A DNA stretch of 12,369 nt from Monoraphidium neglectum (taxonomy: Eukaryota; Chlorophyta; Chlorophyceae; Sphaeropleales; Selenastraceae): NCBI RefSeq assembly GCF_000611645.1, contig NW_014011928.1, positions 1-12,369 of the forward strand. Direction: 5' to 3'. The position numbers and the translations under genes are program-made. Below are positions 8,380-12,369 of the stretch, piece by piece. How positions within the stretch are numbered: the stretch's first letter is position 1; each line of letters begins with the position of its first letter. The notes under the pieces are model-generated. The model made no database searches. It was not told the origin of the DNA and worked only from the letters and a program-made list of their open reading frames with translations.

Positions 8380-8538
8380 CTCGACTGTCAACTGATCACG
8401 GTCGCCCGCTCCTGGAGCCATCCAGGCGCATGGGATTGAACATTGAAGCATCAACGTTGTGTGACTTTTTACAAACAAGTTCAGGTGGCTACCGTGCGCC
8501 GTTCGAAGCAGGCGTGCACGAAGGCCCCCAGGCCCGCT

Positions 8539-9010
8539 GGTGATGCTGATGAAGTGCCTGAGGCCGGCTTCCCATTTCGCATGCCCTAATGCTTTCGCCA
8601 CACGCCCCGTTTATGGAGCCACCCACATGCACAACCGCTCACGCGTCTGCGCTGCTACTCTCCTCCCTTTGCGGCGTCGCCAACCTTGCATTACAACACC
8701 CCCACCTACTGCCCCCATTGCGACCTGGGCCTTGATGAAACGGGTGAACATGCTCTGCTTAACCCTCTGGGTACCAAGTGTGAATATATTCACATCACCC
8801 CCTTGTTCTGGCCAGCATAGTGGCCAGCAGGCCTGCTGCAAGCTATAGTAGATGCCCATTAGTCACCCAATGCCCTGCACATGCGGACCTGCGTGCCACG
8901 CGCTTTGCGCAATTGCTTGCAAACCTGCCTGTACATGTGTGCGTGCCGTTGTGCGCAGTGCAGACCAGCGCACGATTGGGGTGGGACGAGCGAGCAGGGT
9001 GGTGGAGACA
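8539..9010 (+). pseudogene. Decayed retroelement-like coding fragment, copy 2 (zinc-knuckle region)
   Basis: From 8539 one frame reads GDADEVPEAGFPFRMP, then an in-frame TAA (8587-8589) where copy 1 has a Tyr codon. It then stays open through TRLRCYSPP to a Cys-x2-Cys (8710-8721) followed nine residues later by His in ETGEHALL. This resembles the C-terminal knuckle of non-LTR retrotransposon reverse transcriptases (CPxC...EExxEHLLxxC). The residues expected after it, CP followed by HADLRATRFAQLLANL, appear at 8871-8928 in another frame after an extra stretch of about 107 bases. The copy is therefore broken by a stop, a frame change and probably an insertion. It lies in the same orientation as copy 1, about 6.3 kb away. 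The exact element family cannot be named without the polymerase domain. Confidence 0.55.
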
Positions 9011-9598
9011 GTGACTGCAGCGCTGGCAGAGGCAGCGTTTGGAGTGAGGGCTCAGGCGTGGAAGCTGGCGGCGTCGGCAGCGACGATGGTGGCAACCCAG
9101 AAAAGCAGCGCCCGTAGCGGCACCACGGCGCGCGGCCTCTAAATCAGTGGGGCTGTAGTCAAGCTGGCCAGGCTGGCTGTCACCAGCGACCCTTCGTACC
9201 TCCCTGGCGACATGGCACAACGGCGTAAGGGGCCGCACCCGTGGGCTAGGAAATTTGACCCCTGCTTGACTTCAGCAACGATGGAAACGTTAAGCTGTGG
9301 ATCGCACGAGCGGCGGTACCGGCGGTATCCTTGTGAGGTGTACGGCCACTGTGCGCAACATGCTGTCACATGCTGCTGCTTGCGTGTGACTCGCAAGCAA
9401 TGGGCTCAGCGAAGCTCGCTGCAGATCGGGTTTTGAGAGCCCCTTCGGCAGCAGCAGCGTTGCGCGACGGACTGCCCTCTCCCCCTTGCTGCCGCATGCT
9501 TTTGCTGCATGTGTACACGCCCAGATGATGACACCTAGATGACGTCATCATAGAATTTGCCTTTTGACAACTTGCATTACTGAGCCAAAACACAATGC
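9011..9598. other. Intergenic region, including the 3' flank of the HECT gene
   Basis: No gene is recognised. The part nearest 9598 should be the 3' UTR of the leftward HECT gene. I find no minus-strand TGTAA in this interval, so the polyadenylation site remains unplaced. Short open frames here lack recognisable features. Confidence 0.4.
9525..9551. promoter_or_regulatory. Inverted repeat with an ATGACGTCAT (CRE-like) palindrome
   Basis: ATGATGAC at 9525-9532 pairs with GTCATCAT at 9544-9551 around an 11-base loop. The right arm overlaps a perfect palindrome, ATGACGTCAT (9539-9548), which contains TGACGTCA, the classic bZIP (CREB/TGA-type) binding site. It lies about 50 bases beyond the stop codon of the HECT gene, so it could be a hairpin in its 3' UTR or a bZIP site in the convergent spacer. 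Confidence 0.45.
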
Positions 9599-12369
9599 CT
9601 ACGACAAATCAAAGCTGCCTAACCCGTCTGTAAGCGCACGCATCAGCCGCGACCGCAGCACGGCCTTGGATGAGTAAGGCGGCAGCTTGATGTAGTTGGC
9701 ACACGTCATGACGCTCGGCAGGTCCCCGTCAGCAAGCATCGCAATCAACCCCGCCTCGCCGCCAGGCGTCGCCCCACCGCCGCCCCCCTCCGCCGCCGCC
9801 GCTGTCGCAGGCACGCCCGCCGCCGCCGCCGGGTGCTTCCGCACGACCGTCAGCCGCGGCTGCAGCGCCGCAATGCCGCCGGGCGGGAGGCGCGGGCAGC
9901 CCGTCACGAAGCGCAGGAAGCGGCGCTGGTCCGGCGGCTCCAGCTCGGCCAGCACCTCCAGCAGCGCCACCACCGGCGCTGAGCTGGCGGTGTAGCCGTG
10001 GTCAAACTTGATCGCGTCGGCCAGCTGGGCGACCGTCCAGCGCTCGCCGGTGCCGCAGAGGAGGACCTGGGTTCGGGAGGCAACCGGCGCGGCCGACGGC
10101 GGAGCGCAGAGGGTCAGCGCCCGGGCGGGTGTGGACGCGTCGGGACGTGCGAGGGCCTGGGAGGGGGGATCCTGCGGCCAAGCGCAGACCCGATCCAACC
10201 TCTGTCCGGTGGAGCACCCCAGAAAGACCCCTCGGCGCCGCCGCCGACGTTGGCGCACCCGCCCCGCCTCGGCGGCAGTCATCCCTACACATCAAAGCCC
10301 CCCGTCCACCCTGCCTCGGCGGCGCTCGCACCAAAAGCCCCAAATCCCACCCATCCGCCAACCTCGATCTCGTCCTCGTAAAACGCCTCCAGCGCCGCCA
10401 GCGGCACCACCTCCTGGAACCCCGCCCTGAACGCCCCCAGCTGCGGCGCCACGCCGGCCCCCAGCGTCGCGTCCACAACCGCCGCCAGGTACTCAGGGAG
10501 CGAGGCCGCGTCCACAGTGACGTCAGCGCCGCCGGGGCGCAGCGGGTGGTCGGGGTAGCCTGTGAGTCGGGGGTGCAGAGGAGTGGGCGCCGGGGTGAGC
10601 GCAGCGGGGCTGGGTGACCAGGGCAGCCAGTGGGACGGGGGCGCTGCGTGCAAGCTGGCTTGTGGTGCCCAAACAAGGACTCGCAGGCAGGACGCAGGCA
10701 GGACCCAGAAGCATAACACAAAGTGAAATTTTGCAAACCAAAAAAAGCACCAGGCGCCTGGCGCGCCTCCGAGCCCGCGCTCACCCGGCAGCGTGAAGGC
10801 CAGGCACAGGTCCTCCACGGGGCAGCCGTCCACCAGCAGCGGCCCCGCCGCGCCCGCCGCGCGCCACGCGGCCAGCGCGCCCGCGAGGCGCTCCAGGCTC
10901 TGGCCGAGCGCGGGGTCGATGGCCGCCACGTCGTACAGGTCGAGCGGGCGCCCCATAACCGCCCTGGGGTGGTTGTAAATGGACACGGTTGGTTGCGGCC
11001 AGGTTGGCGAGACGGTATGTTGGTGGGAACCCCTCTGCTGACCCAAGCCCCAGGGCTGTGTGGTCCACTGCCGACCAGCGCGCACGGCCGCACACCGCAG
11101 GCTGGATTCGTTGCAGAAGCATGCATGCGAGGGCGAGAGGCACCGCAGAATGGGTACGACCAGCGCCCTCTCCCAAAAGCCCGAGGCAGGCGCCGCGCCC
11201 CGCACCTGAAGAAGAGGTGCGACAGCGGCAGGTCCAGCAGCCGGCTGTCTTGCAGCGCCTTGGCCACCGTGCGCCCGAGCAGCCGGAACAGCTCCACCAC
11301 CCGCTGCCCCGCCGCGCCGCCGCGCGCCGCCTCGGGCAGCGGCGCGGGGAACAGGCCCCAGGGGGCGTACACAAACTCGCCCGCGCCGCCGTCGGCCGAG
11401 TCGTGGGTGGCGGCCTCCTCCGCGAGCTGCGCGGCGCTCGCGTGCGCGTTGAACGCGCCCGCGCCGCCGCCGCCGCCGCCGCCCGCCCTCTCCGCTGCTG
11501 CCGCGGCGCCCGGCGCCTCTTCGGCGCCGGCGGCCACCACCACCTGCTGCTGCTGCTGCTTCCCCTGCTTCTCCTGCCGCTCCGCCGCCCCGCCGCCGCC
11601 GCGGCCCCCGCGCTGCTGCTGCGCGCCGCCGCCGCCGCCGCCGCCGCCCGCGTCCTCGTGGCGCCACATGCCGAGCGCCTTGCGGCGCAGCTCGTGGCTC
11701 AGCAGCGTGAAAAACTCCAGGGTCGGCCCCAGGCCAGTGCCCACCTCCCCAAAGTACTCCAGCTCCAGCACCGCCTTGTTGCGCGCGTACAGCTCCATGA
11801 CCTTGACCGCGCTGTCCAGAATGCGCCGCCGGCTGACCCGCACCTTTTGCCGCTGCAGCCGCCCGATCCGCAGCTCCCGGCTGTCGCGCTCGAGGCCGCC
11901 GCCAAGGCCCTCCGCGTTCTGCTGCAGCTGCATGTGCTGCAGCGCGCGCGCGAGGCCGAAGGCGGTGGAGTAGAAGTAGCGGCGGCGGACCTCGAAGGGG
12001 AAGAGGAAGCGCGCGCCGACGACGAGCTGGCGGCACCAGGCGGGCAGGCCGCCGCCGCAGATGGAGAGCACGTCCTTTAGCTGCTGCGCCAGCTTCGACC
12101 CCAGCTTGCTGCTGACCCACTCCTCGCGCGGCACGGCCGCGAGCGCCGCGCGGGCGCCCGGGCCGGCGCCGGGCGACAGCTCGAGGCACGCCGCCGCGCG
12201 GGGGCCGAGGCGGGACGCCGCCTCCAGGAGCTGCAGCAGGCCGAGCACCTCGGCGCAGGACTCGGGCATCGCGAGGTCGCGGGGCAGCGCGGTGGTCAGC
12301 AGCTCGCCCAGCGGCGAGCGCCGCCAGCTGCTCTCGCCCGCGAGCGCCGCCGCGAGGCTGCCGCCGCCC
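9599..12369 (-). CDS. UPL3: HECT E3 ubiquitin ligase, UPL3/UPL4 (TRIP12) type, 3' part
   Basis: Four minus-strand exons, >12369-11206, 10963-10785, 10559-10363 and 10066-9599, join in frame into 668 residues plus a stop. The gene continues past the right edge, so the N-terminal armadillo-type region expected of this family is missing. The order matches plant UPL3/UPL4: a pre-HECT segment (SSKLGSKLAQQLKDVL, PFEVRRRYFYSTAFGLARAL, RIGRLQRQKVRVSRRRILDS), the HECT N-lobe (EYFGEVGTGLGPTLEFFTLL, GRTVAKALQDSRLLDLPLS), a linker (EDLCLAFTLPG) and the C-lobe (FVTGCPRLPPGG, DLPSVMTCANYIKLPPYSS). The catalytic Cys, which takes ubiquitin from the E2 as a thioester, is the TGT codon at 9703-9701. The protein ends GSFDLS, against GSFHLS in land plants. 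In Arabidopsis UPL3 controls trichome branching and acts with the proteasome. The residues spanning all three splice joins match the family spacing, which supports the model. Confidence 0.95.
11380..11651 (-). other. Low-complexity Gly/Ala/Gln insertion inside the HECT N-lobe
   Basis: Between GMWRHED and EFVYAPWGLFP the HECT reading frame passes through about 90 residues rich in Gly, Ala, Gln and Arg. They are encoded by GGC/GCC and CAG runs, including runs of eight and seven Gly and a run of five Gln. Land-plant UPL3 also has a variable loop here, but a shorter and less repetitive one. The frame stays open, and conserved sequence resumes on both sides, so it is an in-frame expansion within a surface loop and not an unspliced intron; its length and composition are nevertheless worth confirming with cDNA. 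Confidence 0.7.

Larger units (their letters stand above)
7309..8538. other. 3' UTR and unassigned intergenic DNA
   Basis: The first ~560 bases are probably the 3' UTR of the CRN-like gene. Beyond that, two short + strand open frames (7600-7908 and 7951-8229) have no recognisable domain and no supporting splice or promoter signals. The only clear structure is the small repeat cluster at 8313-8379, listed separately. Confidence 0.45.

Noticed and set aside
8820..9142. Small open frames of 64-96 codons that might be a separate gene
   Set aside because: Part of this stretch (8871-8928) is better explained as the frame-shifted continuation of retroelement copy 2; the remainder shows no recognisable motif.
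10723..12080. Long plus-strand open frames of 363 and 416 codons
   Set aside because: They are antisense to the HECT exons and filled with Ala/Pro/Arg, as expected from stop-poor GC-rich DNA.
10002..12269. A single uninterrupted minus-strand HECT protein of 755 residues
   Set aside because: After 11206 the frame loses all similarity to HECT proteins, while other frames regain it after GT-AG introns. The spliced four-exon model restores the family order through to the catalytic Cys.

Overview
The window is nuclear DNA from a green alga, most likely a chlorophyte (Chlorella-, Coccomyxa- or Chlamydomonas-like). Three things point there: GT-AG introns of 0.2-0.6 kb in both recognisable genes, a plant-type UPL3/UPL4 HECT ubiquitin ligase with very GC-rich coding sequence, and a TGTAA-type algal polyadenylation signal. 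No bacterial gene organisation is visible. The species cannot be named from sequence alone.

Layout from left to right. Positions 1-840 are a minisatellite with a 52-bp period, built of three 17-18-bp sub-units, and a relic of it reappears at 1463-1535. In between lies a gene-poor, partly AT-rich segment. Positions 1.85-2.4 kb hold a decayed retroelement-like coding fragment, with a short telomere-type repeat inside it. Positions 3.1-5.0 kb contain a TATA-like run, a well-placed ATG and several plausible short exons of a gene I cannot identify. Positions 5066-7308 hold the most interesting gene: four exons on the + strand that join in frame into about 325 residues. It has an N-terminal ubiquitin-like domain and a C-terminal PD-(D/E)xK nuclease domain of the type found in Crinkler (CRN) / 'CR-toxin' proteins. 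Positions 7.3-8.5 kb look like its 3' UTR followed by unassigned DNA. Positions 8.5-9.0 kb hold a second, more decayed copy of the same retroelement fragment, with a visible zinc-knuckle-like CxxC...H motif. Positions 9599-12369 hold the 3' part of the HECT ligase gene on the - strand (four exons, open at the right edge).

The CRN-like gene and the HECT gene are convergent and differ strongly in base composition. The 0-9.6 kb part has mid GC, many repeats and retroelement debris around the CRN-like gene. The HECT gene is very GC-rich. The simplest reading is an accessory, repeat-rich island next to a conserved housekeeping gene. I see no evidence that the two genes work together; the only shared theme is ubiquitin (a ubiquitin-like fold in one, a ubiquitin ligase in the other), which is probably coincidence.
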